This document shows, piece after piece, positions 9,238 to 17,811 of a stretch of DNA of 64,000 nt. Each line of letters starts with the position of its first letter. The stretch's first letter is position 1. The position numbers were made by a program, and so were the translations under genes. The DNA lies in assembly GCA_036279355.1 (NCBI GenBank), contig DASUJH010000024.1:168952-232951 (forward strand), read 5' to 3'. The stretch is from Gemmatimonadales bacterium. GTDB taxonomy: Bacteria > Gemmatimonadota > Gemmatimonadetes > Gemmatimonadales > GWC2-71-9. Under the pieces are notes generated by a model, which was not told the DNA's origin, ran no database searches, and worked only from the letters and a program-made list of their open reading frames with translations.

Positions 9238-9792
9238 TCAGCGGCGGTGCTGCGGCTCGCCGCCGGCGCGGGGCGGCGGCGCAGGCGGGCTTTCGTTCAC
9301 GTCACCGAGCGGCTCCTCGCGCAGCGATTCGCGGAGCCCGGGATGGAGCCGCCAGATCCACCAGACCATGGCGATCGACCCCAGCGCGGCCGCGATCACC
9401 GTGGACCACCAGGGCACCCGGTACCCGGTGGCGGGCGACAGCAGGTACGCATGCAGTACGAGCCACGTGAAACCGAGCACCACGCCGAGCCAGAGACCCA
9501 TACGAAGCGACCGCTCGCGGAGCACCAGGTGCACCAGCGCGGTGAGCACCATGCCGATCACGATGAACGACGCGAAGTGGAGCAGCGTGTACCCGAGGAT
9601 CGCGCCGCCGTCGATGACGTCGGGATTCGGCGTCCGATCGCCATGCGCCAGCACCTGGCCGAGCAGGTTCGGCGTGCGGAACGGCATGCCGGCGATCGAG
9701 TCGACGATGAAGTACCAGATGATCGCGACGATGGCGCCGGTCAATCCGGCGATCGTCCCCTCGCGAAGCACCGAATGCGTGCGGATTGCCAT
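9238..9792 (-). CDS. Four-TM membrane protein, copy 2 of a tandem pair
   Basis: 184 residues, homologous along its length to the downstream copy at 8557-9060. The shared motifs are IWYFIVDSIAGMPFRTPNLL, LLHFASFIVIGM and HPGLRESLREEPLG. The start was set at the ATG 9790-9792 because GGAGG lies 8 nt upstream; the frame itself runs to 9852. The C-terminal tail is Pro-rich. The gap to copy 1 (177 bp) has a GC hairpin at 9099-9117 with no U-tract. Function unknown. Confidence 0.7.
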   Translation of the reverse strand: MAIRTHSVLREGTIAGLTGAIVAIIWYFIVDSIAGMPFRTPNLLGQVLAHGDRTPNPDVIDGGAILGYTLLHFASFIVIGMVLTALVHLVLRERSLRMGLWLGVVLGFTWLVLHAYLLSPATGYRVPWWSTVIAAALGSIAMVWWIWRLHPGLRESLREEPLGDVNESPPAPPPRAGGEPQHRR

Positions 9793-9859
9793 GCCGGCGC
9801 CTCCACTTCTTCCTGAAACTGCCAAGGCCGCGCATGGGCCCGCGGCACTCATGGTGGTA

Positions 9860-10198
9860 TCAGGAAGTGTGGGGCGGCGCGGCCGGGGAGGATGTGTCCG
9901 GGCTCACCGGCTCGCCCACGCCGGACGGGGCGTCGCCCGGCAGGCCGCGGGGACCCGTGGCGGCCGCGGCGCGTGCCGCATGCGCTTCCCGCTCCCGCTG
10001 CTGCGCGCGGCGGCCGAGCACGAAGGCGGCGACGAAACAGGCGAGGGCGTCCACCAGCAGCACCTCGCCGACGGTGTCCCAGAGCGGCGAGGCGATGTCG
10101 TGCAGGAGCAAGAGCATGCCGGCCGAGACCAGGATGGTCCCGACGGCCCGGAGCACCTCCTCCATGTTCTGCCATCTCGTGCGGCGGGCCCAGTACAC
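9860..10198 (-). CDS. Small membrane protein, unknown function (start uncertain)
   Basis: At least 112 residues with two membrane segments (VGTILVSAGMLLLLHDI and EVLLVDALACFVAAFVLGRR) and a Pro/Ala-rich tail. The earliest conventional start is the GTG at 10196-10198. However, the same frame stays open to 10331 and there encodes another clear hydrophobic helix, WIAIWYGILLLGIVGLW, preceded by basic residues. The natural protein therefore probably begins further upstream, perhaps from the CTG at 10313-10315, or the 5' end is damaged. Function unknown. Confidence 0.5.
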   Translation of the reverse strand: MYWARRTRWQNMEEVLRAVGTILVSAGMLLLLHDIASPLWDTVGEVLLVDALACFVAAFVLGRRAQQREREAHAARAAAATGPRGLPGDAPSGVGEPVSPDTSSPAAPPHTS

Positions 10199-10330
10199 CG
10201 ATGCCCACAGCCCGACGATTCCGAGGAGGAGAATGCCGTACCAGATGGCGATCCAGTACTTCCGGCCAGCGATCGTGAGCCACTCCTTGCGAGAAGGCGG
10301 CGACCGGGGCGGCAGCGGGGATGAGCCCTG

Positions 10331-10687
10331 TCACGTTACATCCGGTAGAGCCGATCCACCAGACCCCGGCCGGCATTGCGGGCAACCGCAGGCCGCCCTC
10401 AGGCGTTCAAAGGTGTAGATCCCGGTGTCGTGCCCATCGCTCCAGCGGATCCGCAGGCCGTAGGCGCCCACCAGCGAAACCGATTCCGGCCGCACGTCGG
10501 GCGGCACGCGGTCCGGGTCGAGCAGCGGTCGGCCGCTCATCTCCTCCACGCACGCCGCGCAGGGGCAGGCGAGCCGGAGCGCCCTCGCGGGATAGAGCCA
10601 AGCGTGGCCCGCCGCGTCCCATTCGACGTACAGACCGTCGTCTCGGCGGGTAATCGCGTGCGGAATGGGCGGAAGATTCGTCGTCAA
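10331..10687 (-). CDS. DUF971 (GBBH-like N-terminal) domain protein
   Basis: About 118 residues if translation begins at the TTG 10685-10687 (LTTNLPP); no ATG fits. The whole protein is a DUF971 / gamma-butyrobetaine-hydroxylase-like N-terminal domain. It has D-x-x-x-Y-V-E-W near the start, then CPCAACVEE, then L-R-I-R-W-x-D-G-H-x-T-G-I-Y and a closing CGCPQC. The cysteine pairs are consistent with a metal or Fe-S role proposed for the stand-alone family. It is divergent from acnA, with only 58 bp between the starts, which may hint at a link to Fe-S enzyme biology (inference). Confidence 0.75.
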   Translation of the reverse strand: MTTNLPPIPHAITRRDDGLYVEWDAAGHAWLYPARALRLACPCAACVEEMSGRPLLDPDRVPPDVRPESVSLVGAYGLRIRWSDGHDTGIYTFERLRAACGCPQCRPGSGGSALPDVT

Positions 10688-10705
10688 CTTGGGCTTTGGT
10701 ATATT
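10677..10705 (+). promoter_or_regulatory. Candidate sigma-70 promoter of acnA
   Basis: A TATATT -10 hexamer at 10700-10705 has a weak -35 (TTCGTC, 10677-10682) at 17 bp. The ATG of acnA is 41 bp beyond the -10. The element overlaps the start of the divergent DUF971 gene. Confidence 0.35.
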
Positions 10706-10745
10706 CGAGTGTGACCCGCCACGTCCACCATCTTCCCCTCGCGCA

Positions 10746-13574
10746 ATGAGCTCCAGCACTCTGAATCCATTCGGCGCCCGCGGCACCCTGATGCTCGGCG
10801 CGGAGACCGCCGTTATCTACCGCCTCGACGAGCTGGGCCGCCAGGGCCTGGCCGACCTCGACCGGCTCCCTTACTCGATCCGCGTCCTGCTCGAGAATGC
10901 GCTGCGCCACGCCGGCCGCGGCATCGTGAGCGAAGGGCACGTGCGCCAGCTCGCCGGGTGGGCCCCCGCTTCGGACGCCGGGCGAAGCGAGATCCCGTTC
11001 ATGCCCGCGCGGGTCGTGCTCCAGGATTTCACCGGTGTCCCGTGCGTCGTTGACCTCGCGGCGATGCGCGACGCGATGGCGGACATGCGGGGCGACCCCG
11101 ACCACATCAACCCGGTGGTGCCGTGCGATCTGGTGATCGATCACTCGGTGCAGGTGGATTATTTCGGGTTCGAGCGGGCGTATCAGATGAACGTGGAGCT
11201 CGAGCTCGAGCGCAACCGCGAGCGTTATCAGCTCCTCAAGTTCGCGCAGCGCGCCTTCCACAATTTCCGGGTCGTCCCGCCCGGCACCGGCATCGTGCAC
11301 CAGGTGAACCTGGAGTACCTGGCGCCGGTGGTGCAGGTGCGGCAGCAGTTCGGTGAGCTCACTGCCTTTCCTGACACGTGTGTCGGCACCGACTCCCACA
11401 CCACCATGATCAACGGCCTCGGCGTGGTCGGCTGGGGCGTGGGCGGCATCGAGGCGGAAGCGGTGATGCTGGGGCAGCCCTACTTCATGCTCATTCCCGA
11501 CGTGATCGGCATGCGCTTGAGCGGCGCGCTGCCGCTCGGCACCACGGCGACCGACCTCGTGCTGACCGTGACCCAGATGCTCCGGAAGAAGGGCGTGGTC
11601 GACAAATTCGTCGAGTTCTACGGGCCAGGGCTCTCGTCGCTCGGGCTTGCCGACCGCGCCACGATCGCGAACATGGCCCCCGAATACGGTGCCACGATGG
11701 GGTTCTTCCCGGTCGACGCGGAGACACTGCGCTATCTCGAGCGCACCGGGCGCGACCCGGCCCTCATCTCGGCGGTGGAGCGCTACTTCAAGACGCAGCG
11801 GCTCTTCCGCACCGACGACTCCCCGGACCCGGTGTACACCAGCTCGCTCGACCTCGATCTCGGCACCGTGGCACCGAGCCTTGCGGGGCCCCGCCGCCCA
11901 CAGGACCTCGTGCCGCTTCCGGAGCTCAGGCGGAATTTCCTGGAGAATCTGCCGAGCCTCCTCAGCGCCAATTGCCCGCCCCAGCGGCGCGAGCTGATCG
12001 AGAGCAGCTACTCGCGCTGGATCGGCGAAGGCGGCGCGAACGTCACCATCGGCGACATGGGCGCGGAGAAGGGCGGCGCGACCGTGGAGGCGGTGCCGGC
12101 GGATGCGCCGCCGGTCGTCCGCGGCATGCACGAAGGCCAGGAGGTCTACCTGCATGACGGCGCGGTGGTGATCGCGGCGATCACGAGCTGCACCAATACA
12201 TCGAACCCGTCGGTGCTCATCGGCGCGGGGCTCCTCGCCAAGAAGGCGGTCGAGCGTGGGCTCGCCACCAAGCCGTCCGTCAAGACGAGCCTCGCACCGG
12301 GCTCGCGCGTGGTCACCGACTATCTCAACGGCTCGGGGCTCACGAAATACCTCGACGCGCTCGGCTTCCAGACCGTGGGCTACGGCTGCACCACGTGCAT
12401 CGGCAACAGCGGCCCGCTGCCCGAAGCCATCGCAGAGCTGGTCGAGGAGCACTCGCTGGTTACCGCAGCCGTGCTGAGCGGCAACCGGAACTTCGAGGCG
12501 CGCATCCACCCACAGGTGCGGGCGAACTATCTCGCGTCGCCGATGCTGGTGGTGGCGTTCGCGCTCGCCGGCCGGGTGGACATCGACCTCACCCGCGAGC
12601 CGCTCGGCAATGGTCGGGGCGGCAAGCCGGTCTATCTGCGCGATATCTGGCCTTCGCCGGACGAGATCCGCGACACCATGGCGGCGTCGCTCAAGCCGGA
12701 GATGTTCCGGCGCCGCTACGGATCGGTGTTCGAGGGCGACGAAACGTGGCAGACGCTCGCGGTGCCGGAGGGCAGCAGGTACGCCTGGGACGCCCGGTCC
12801 ACGTACGTGCAGAAGCCGCCGTTCTTCGCCGATCTCCCGGCCGAGCCGCCGCCGCTTCAGGATATCACGGGCGCGCGGGCCCTCGCCGTGCTGGGCGATT
12901 CGGTGACGACTGATCACATCTCGCCGGCCGGCGCCATCCCGAAGAACGGGCCCGCTGCGCGCTACCTGCGCGAGCACGGGGTGGAGCAGGTGGACTGGAA
13001 TACGTTCGGCTCGCGGCGCGGCAACCACGAGGTCATGATGCGCGGCACCTTCGGCAACGTGCGCATCGCGAACCAACTCGTGCCCGGGAAGGAAGGCAAC
13101 TGGACCCTGCACTTCCCCACCGGCGAGGTGATCTCGATCTACGATGCCGCGATGCGCTACATGGAGGCCGGCACGCCGCTGGTGATTCTCACCGGCAAGG
13201 AGTACGGCACCGGCTCGAGCCGCGATTGGGCGGCCAAGGGTCCGGCGCTGCTCGGTGTGAAGGCCGTGATCGCCGAGAGCTACGAACGGATCCACCGGAG
13301 CAACCTCGTGGGCATGGGCGTGCTGCCGCTGCAGTACGAGAAAGGGCACGACAGGAAGGCGCTGGGGCTTACGGGGGACGAGACATTTGAGATCAGGGGG
13401 ATAGCGGAAGGGCTGGCGCCGGGGGGAAGGGTTGCGGTGAAAGCGATAGGGCCTCAGGGCAATACGATCGCTTTTTCAGCGATCGTACGGCTCAATTCGG
13501 CGGTCGAGTTGGACTATTTCCGGCACGGCGGGATTCTGCAAAGGGTGTTGCGGGGGTTTAGAGGCCGGCGGTAG
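10746..13574 (+). CDS. acnA: Aconitate hydratase A
   Basis: 942 residues, the usual length for the AcnA/IRP1 branch. The enzyme interconverts citrate and isocitrate in the TCA cycle using a [4Fe-4S] cluster. Cluster cysteines are visible in TSCTNTSNPSVLIGAG and GYGCTTCIGNSGPL. Substrate-binding stretches include GTDSHTTMINGLGVVGWGVG, the swivel-domain entry SVTTDHISPAGAIPKNGPAA, RRGNHEVMMRGTF and the late EYGTGSSRDWAAKGP. The start was placed at ATG 10746 (MSSSTLNPFG); the frame upstream belongs to the promoter region. The last codons and stop are part of a long inverted repeat that probably terminates transcription. Confidence 0.96.
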   Translation: MSSSTLNPFGARGTLMLGAETAVIYRLDELGRQGLADLDRLPYSIRVLLENALRHAGRGIVSEGHVRQLAGWAPASDAGRSEIPFMPARVVLQDFTGVPCVVDLAAMRDAMADMRGDPDHINPVVPCDLVIDHSVQVDYFGFERAYQMNVELELERNRERYQLLKFAQRAFHNFRVVPPGTGIVHQVNLEYLAPVVQVRQQFGELTAFPDTCVGTDSHTTMINGLGVVGWGVGGIEAEAVMLGQPYFMLIPDVIGMRLSGALPLGTTATDLVLTVTQMLRKKGVVDKFVEFYGPGLSSLGLADRATIANMAPEYGATMGFFPVDAETLRYLERTGRDPALISAVERYFKTQRLFRTDDSPDPVYTSSLDLDLGTVAPSLAGPRRPQDLVPLPELRRNFLENLPSLLSANCPPQRRELIESSYSRWIGEGGANVTIGDMGAEKGGATVEAVPADAPPVVRGMHEGQEVYLHDGAVVIAAITSCTNTSNPSVLIGAGLLAKKAVERGLATKPSVKTSLAPGSRVVTDYLNGSGLTKYLDALGFQTVGYGCTTCIGNSGPLPEAIAELVEEHSLVTAAVLSGNRNFEARIHPQVRANYLASPMLVVAFALAGRVDIDLTREPLGNGRGGKPVYLRDIWPSPDEIRDTMAASLKPEMFRRRYGSVFEGDETWQTLAVPEGSRYAWDARSTYVQKPPFFADLPAEPPPLQDITGARALAVLGDSVTTDHISPAGAIPKNGPAARYLREHGVEQVDWNTFGSRRGNHEVMMRGTFGNVRIANQLVPGKEGNWTLHFPTGEVISIYDAAMRYMEAGTPLVILTGKEYGTGSSRDWAAKGPALLGVKAVIAESYERIHRSNLVGMGVLPLQYEKGHDRKALGLTGDETFEIRGIAEGLAPGGRVAVKAIGPQGNTIAFSAIVRLNSAVELDYFRHGGILQRVLRGFRGRR

Positions 13575-13640
13575 GGATGGTAAAGGCGGTAAGGTGCTCG
13601 CGAGCCGAGTCCTTACCGCCTTTACCGTCTCTACCGCCGG
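13565..13640. repeat. Long inverted repeat built from 9-nt TACCG units; likely bidirectional terminator
   Basis: Arms 13565-13594 and 13611-13640 are 30 bp each. They differ at only two positions, both G-U compatible in RNA, and the loop is 16 nt. The core arm is GGTAAAGGCGGTAAGG / CCTTACCGCCTTTACC. The right arm follows the pattern NNN-TACCG-(C/T) with a 9-nt period and continues to about 13649. The left arm begins inside the last three codons of acnA. It sits between the convergent ends of acnA and the sigma gene, so transcription from either side would form the hairpin. There is no strong U-tract. Confidence 0.8.
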
Positions 13641-13648
13641 TACCGACC

Positions 13649-14542
13649 TTACGCCACCAGATCCCGCAGCCGGTCCCCGGTTTCACCTTCCCGCAAGCGG
13701 AGCAACGCGCGGTCCCGAAGCTGGCGGATCCTTTCCCGCGTGACGCCCATCATCCTGCCAATCTCTTCCAGCGTGCGGCTATTCCCGTCTTCCAGCCCAA
13801 AGTACAGGCGCAACACCTTGGCATCCCGCGGGGGCAGCGAGGCGAGCGCGATCTCGATGTCCCGCGTCTGGCTGTTGGCCAGCGTGTTCATGTCGGTGCT
13901 TTCCTGCTCGCCGCTGGTGAACCGCTCGATGCGCTCGTTGCCCTCGCCATCCCGCGTGGGGTGATCGAGACGAACCGCCTCGGAGTTGAGCGCGCTGAGC
14001 GAGCGCACCGCCTCGACGGTGAGCCCGGTGGCGCGGGCCAACTCTTCGGTGGTGGGCATCCGGCCCAGCCGGTCCTTGAGCAGCGTGGTGGTGCGGCCCA
14101 GCCGGCTCAGGTCGGCCGTGCGGTTCAGGGGCACCCGCACCGGCCGGCCGTGCCGCGCGATGGCGGCCTGCACCGCCTGCCGGATCCACCAGACTGCGTA
14201 CGAGATGAACTTGACCCCGCGGTCGGGATCGAACTTCCGGGCGGCCGTCATGAGCCCCAGGTTGCCCTCGCCGATCAAATCCACGAGCGGCACACCCCGG
14301 TTCTGGAACTTCTTCGCAACCGACACGACGAAGCGCACGTTGTGCCGTGCCAGGCGCTCCTGGGCAGCTACGTTGCCCTTGAACGCCTTGCGCGCGAGCT
14401 CCATCTCTTCGTCTCGCGTGAGGAGCGGCACCCGGCTGATTTCGTCGAGGTAGAGGTCCAGGCTTTCCCGGCCCTCATCCACCGCACGGGCGATCTGGGC
14501 GGGCCGGACGGGTCTGCGCTTGGCTCGTGCCTTGATGGTCAC
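13649..14542 (-). CDS. RNA polymerase sigma factor, RpoD/SigA family (short form)
   Basis: 297 residues. It has region 1.2 (ESLDLYLDEISRVPLLTRDEE), region 2 with the core-binding and -10 recognition segment (DLIGEGNLGLMTAARKFDP, FISYAVWWIRQAV), region 3, and a region 4 helix-turn-helix (TLEEIGRMMGVTRERIRQLR). Region 1.1 is absent. This short layout is seen in group 2 factors and in the primary sigma of some phyla, so whether it is housekeeping or alternative is open. A good sigma-70 promoter lies upstream at 14628-14656. The gene is convergent with acnA. Confidence 0.9.
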   Translation of the reverse strand: MTIKARAKRRPVRPAQIARAVDEGRESLDLYLDEISRVPLLTRDEEMELARKAFKGNVAAQERLARHNVRFVVSVAKKFQNRGVPLVDLIGEGNLGLMTAARKFDPDRGVKFISYAVWWIRQAVQAAIARHGRPVRVPLNRTADLSRLGRTTTLLKDRLGRMPTTEELARATGLTVEAVRSLSALNSEAVRLDHPTRDGEGNERIERFTSGEQESTDMNTLANSQTRDIEIALASLPPRDAKVLRLYFGLEDGNSRTLEEIGRMMGVTRERIRQLRDRALLRLREGETGDRLRDLVA

Positions 14543-14627
14543 TAGTCGAACCTCCTATGGCGAGCGGGCGCATACGGAACCCACGGCGTGCACCGCGGGT
14601 GGACGCGCGCGTCGGAATCGGTCGGGC

Positions 14628-14656
14628 AATCTAGCGGCTAACGTGCGAAAAATCAA
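14628..14656 (-). promoter_or_regulatory. Sigma-70 promoter of the RpoD-family sigma gene
   Basis: Read on the minus strand, TTGATT (14656-14651) and TAGATT (14633-14628) are separated by exactly 17 bp. The ATG at 14542 is 85 bp downstream of the -10. The rest of the 315-bp gap 14543-14857, which also holds the pntAA promoter side, has no recognisable gene. Confidence 0.5.
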
Positions 14657-14857
14657 TAGCTTAGCTACGCCTCCCCGGGACCGCCTGCCTAAACTACTGC
14701 TACCAGCGGATTTGCAATCGCGTGACGGGAGTGAGACGCGTGGGGTGACCCGCGTTGCACGCGCGGCAGTCAAGCCGTCACGGCGTCGCCTTGACCGCGC
14801 CGCCTCCCGGCGCAGATTACGCCGCCACCTCTGATTCAAGCCACCCCGGAGTTCCGG

Positions 14858-16036
14858 ATGCGTATCGGAGTCCCGAAGGAAGTCGGGCGGGGCGAGCAGC
14901 GCGTCGCGCTGGTGCCCGAATCGTGTAAGAAGCTGATCCAGCTGGGGTACGAGATCGCGGTCGAATCGGGAGCCGGTGCCGCGGCGGGCTTTCCCGACCA
15001 GCTCTACCGGGATGCCGGCGCCGCCGTATACGCCGACCCTGCCACGCTCCTCGGCTCCGCGGACCTCGTGCTCAAGGTGGGCCCGCCGGGTGCGGGGCCA
15101 GCCGTGGGGCCGGCACCGGATCCGGTGGCCCGGGACGAGGTGGCCTGGATGCGGCCCGACGCGATCTATCTCGGCTCGCTCATGCCGCTCAGAAATCTCC
15201 CCGCCGTGCGCGCCCTCGCCGCACGCGGGGTCACCGCCTTCTCGACCGACGCGATTCCCCGCACCACCCGAGCGCAGTCCATGGACACCCTCTCCTCCAT
15301 GGCGAACATTGCCGGTTACAAAGGCGTGCTCCTCGCGGCCGCCGAGCTCAACCGCTATTTCCCGATGCTCATGACGGCGGCAGGGATGGTCTTCCCAGCC
15401 AAAGTCTTCGTCGTGGGCGCCGCCGTCGCGGGGCTGCAGGCGATCGCGACCGCGCGCCGCCTCGGTGCCAACGTGGTTGCCACCGACGTCCGGCCGGAGG
15501 TGAAGGAGCAGATCGAGAGCGTCGGCGCCAAGTACGTGGGCATCGAGCTCGGCGCGAGCGCGGCGGCGGGCGGCGGCTACGCCAAGGAGCTGTCGGACGA
15601 GGATCGCGCCCGCCAGCGGCAACTGCTGGCCGAGCAGTGTGCCCAGTCCGACGTGGTGATCACGACGGCGCTCATCGGCGGTGTCTTGGCGCCGCGCCTC
15701 GTGACGGCCGAGATCGTGCGCTCGATGCGTCCGGGCTCGGTGATCGTCGATCTCGCGGCCGATGGCGGCGGCAACTGCGAGCTCTCGCGCCCGGGTGAAA
15801 CGGTGCGCGAGGGCGGCGTCACCATCATCGCGCCGCTCAATCTGGCGGCCACGATGCCGTTCCACGCGAGCCTGCTCTTCTCCCGCAATCTCACGGCCTT
15901 CGTGCAGGCGTTCACGAAGGAAAAGCAGTTCCAGCTCGATCTCACCGACGACATCCAGCAGGGCGCGCTCATCACCCACGGCGGCGCGGTGACCAACGCG
16001 CGCACGAGGGACGCGCTCGAGAAGGAGCCCGCATGA
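14858..16036 (+). CDS. pntAA: NAD(P) transhydrogenase subunit alpha part 1
   Basis: 392 residues forming the soluble NAD(H)-binding domain I. It begins MRIGVPKEVGRGEQRVALVP, typical of the alanine dehydrogenase/PNT N-terminal domain. The mobile-loop region and a Rossmann fold (VFVVGAAVAGLQAIATARRLGANV) follow. Proton-translocating transhydrogenase uses the proton gradient to reduce NADP+ with NADH at the inner membrane. Here the enzyme is split into three genes, as in Rhodospirillum. The stop overlaps the next start as ATGA. Confidence 0.95.
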   Translation: MRIGVPKEVGRGEQRVALVPESCKKLIQLGYEIAVESGAGAAAGFPDQLYRDAGAAVYADPATLLGSADLVLKVGPPGAGPAVGPAPDPVARDEVAWMRPDAIYLGSLMPLRNLPAVRALAARGVTAFSTDAIPRTTRAQSMDTLSSMANIAGYKGVLLAAAELNRYFPMLMTAAGMVFPAKVFVVGAAVAGLQAIATARRLGANVVATDVRPEVKEQIESVGAKYVGIELGASAAAGGGYAKELSDEDRARQRQLLAEQCAQSDVVITTALIGGVLAPRLVTAEIVRSMRPGSVIVDLAADGGGNCELSRPGETVREGGVTIIAPLNLAATMPFHASLLFSRNLTAFVQAFTKEKQFQLDLTDDIQQGALITHGGAVTNARTRDALEKEPA

Positions 16037-16395
16037 CCGATCCCACCCCGGCGGCCCAGCCGCTCGACTTCTGGGGCCTCGTCTTCGTCTTCGTGCTGGC
16101 CTCGTTCATCGGGCTCGGCGTGATCCGGCGGGTGTCGCGCCTGCTGCACACGCCGCTCATGTCGATTACCAACGCGATCTCCGCGATCGCGGTGGTGGGC
16201 TCGATCATCGTGACCGGCGCCGACTATCCGCGTCCGATCCGGCTGCTCGGCGCGGTCGCCCTGTTCGCCTCGATGACCAACATCGTGAGCGGCTTTCTCA
16301 TCACCGACCGCATGCTCAAGATGTTCAAGACGGACACACGGGCGCGTGACGCGGCGCCGCCGGCAACTCGGCCGGGTGAGGGCGCGCGGCCATGA
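16033..16395 (+). CDS. pntAB: NAD(P) transhydrogenase subunit alpha part 2
   Basis: 120 residues with three hydrophobic helices, starting about residues 14, 43 and 66. It forms the first part of the membrane domain II. The motif TPLMSITNAISAIAVVGSI is strongly conserved in this family. It overlaps both neighbours by 4 bp (ATGA at each junction), so the three pnt genes form one translationally coupled unit. The C-terminal tail is hydrophilic. Confidence 0.93.
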   Translation: MTDPTPAAQPLDFWGLVFVFVLASFIGLGVIRRVSRLLHTPLMSITNAISAIAVVGSIIVTGADYPRPIRLLGAVALFASMTNIVSGFLITDRMLKMFKTDTRARDAAPPATRPGEGARP

Positions 16396-17801
16396 TCCAC
16401 GATCTGGTACAACCGTCGTACATCATCGCGACGATCCTGTTCATTCTGGCGCTCCACTGGATGAACACGCCGCAGACCGCGCGGCGCGGCGTGTACGCGG
16501 GCGTGGTCGCGATGCTCATCGCGGTGGTGGTCACCTGGATCCAGCCGCAGGTCGTGCACCATGGCTGGATCATCGTGGCGATCATCGCGGGCTTCATCGT
16601 GGGTGTGCCGCTCGCGCTGGTGCCCCTCACGGCGGTGCCGCAGCGGACCGCGTTGTCCCACGCGTTCGGCGGGCTCGCGGCGGGCCTCGTGGGGACGGCC
16701 GAGTACTATCTCGGCGTGGGCGAGGGACCGGAGAGCCTCACCACGTTCCGCATGATCGCGATCATCGCGGAGATCATTCTCGGTTTCCTCACGTTCACCG
16801 GCAGCCTCATGGCCACCGGCAAGCTGCAGGAGGTAAAGTGGATTCCGCAGCGGCCGGTGACCTACCCGGGGCAGAACGTGGGCAACGTCGGCCTGCTCGC
16901 CGTGGCCGTGGTGCTCGGCGTGGCGCTCATCATGCACCCGACCGCGGCCTGGGCGCCGGCCCTCTTTCCCGTGATCATCGCGATCGCGCTGGCCTTCGGC
17001 GTGCTGCTCATCATCCCGATCGGCGGCGCCGACATGCCGACGGTGATCGCCATCCTCAACTCGTACGCCGGCCTTTCGGCGGTGGCGATGGGATTTGCGC
17101 TCGACAACCGGCTGCTCATCACGGCGGGCGCGCTGGACGGCTCGAGCGGGCTCATCCTCGCCATCATCATGTGCAAGGCGATGAACCGCTCGTTCGGCAA
17201 CGTGCTGTTCGGTGCGTTCGGGCAGGCGCCCGCCGCAAAAGCGGGCGGCGAGGAGAAGGTCTACAAGTCGGAGACCTTCGAGGGCGCGGCGCAGGTGCTG
17301 GAGCAGGCCAATCTCGTCGTGATCATTCCGGGCTACGGGATGGCGGTTGCGCAGGCGCAGCACAAGGTGCGCGAGCTGTACGACCAGCTCAAGAAGCGCG
17401 GGATCACGGTGAAATTCGCCATCCATCCGGTAGCGGGGCGCATGCCGGGCCACATGAACGTGCTCCTCGCGGAAGCCGACATTCCGTACACCGACCTGGC
17501 CGAGATGGACGAGATCAACCCCGACATGCCGCAGTGCGACGTGGCGCTCGTGGTGGGCGCCAACGACGTGGTGAACCCGGCGGCACGCTCCGACAAGACG
17601 AGCCCGATCTACGGCATGCCGATCATCGACGCCGACAAGGCGCGCACGGTGTTCGCGATCAAGCGGAGCAAGAACCCCGGCTTTGCCGGGATCGACAACG
17701 CGCTCTACTTCTCCGATCGGACGTGGATGCTCTTCGGCGACGCGAAGAACGTGATCGGCGAGCTGGTGAAGCAGCTCGCCGGCGGAAGCGGGCTGCACTG
17801 A
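16392..17801 (+). CDS. pntB: NAD(P) transhydrogenase subunit beta
   Basis: 469 residues. The N-terminal half has eight to nine membrane helices and includes GGADMPTVIAILNSYAGLSA, the conserved proton-channel segment. The C-terminal domain III binds NADP(H) with GYGMAVAQAQHKVREL and VALVVGANDVVNPAA. Together with PntAA and PntAB it completes the proton-translocating enzyme that supplies NADPH. It ends 11 bp before the convergent end of the next gene. Confidence 0.95.
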   Translation: MIHDLVQPSYIIATILFILALHWMNTPQTARRGVYAGVVAMLIAVVVTWIQPQVVHHGWIIVAIIAGFIVGVPLALVPLTAVPQRTALSHAFGGLAAGLVGTAEYYLGVGEGPESLTTFRMIAIIAEIILGFLTFTGSLMATGKLQEVKWIPQRPVTYPGQNVGNVGLLAVAVVLGVALIMHPTAAWAPALFPVIIAIALAFGVLLIIPIGGADMPTVIAILNSYAGLSAVAMGFALDNRLLITAGALDGSSGLILAIIMCKAMNRSFGNVLFGAFGQAPAAKAGGEEKVYKSETFEGAAQVLEQANLVVIIPGYGMAVAQAQHKVRELYDQLKKRGITVKFAIHPVAGRMPGHMNVLLAEADIPYTDLAEMDEINPDMPQCDVALVVGANDVVNPAARSDKTSPIYGMPIIDADKARTVFAIKRSKNPGFAGIDNALYFSDRTWMLFGDAKNVIGELVKQLAGGSGLH

Positions 17802-17811
17802 GGTGCGCGGG

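Noticed and set aside
10407..13349. 980-aa open frame antisense to acnA
   Set aside because: Shadow frame of a confident aconitase gene; His/Arg/Ala-rich low-complexity translation typical of GC-rich antisense frames.
14698..14735. tRNA-like stretch (GATTTGCAATC region) in the sigma/pntAA gap
   Set aside because: No acceptor or T arm can be folded; only a short anticodon-like loop is present.
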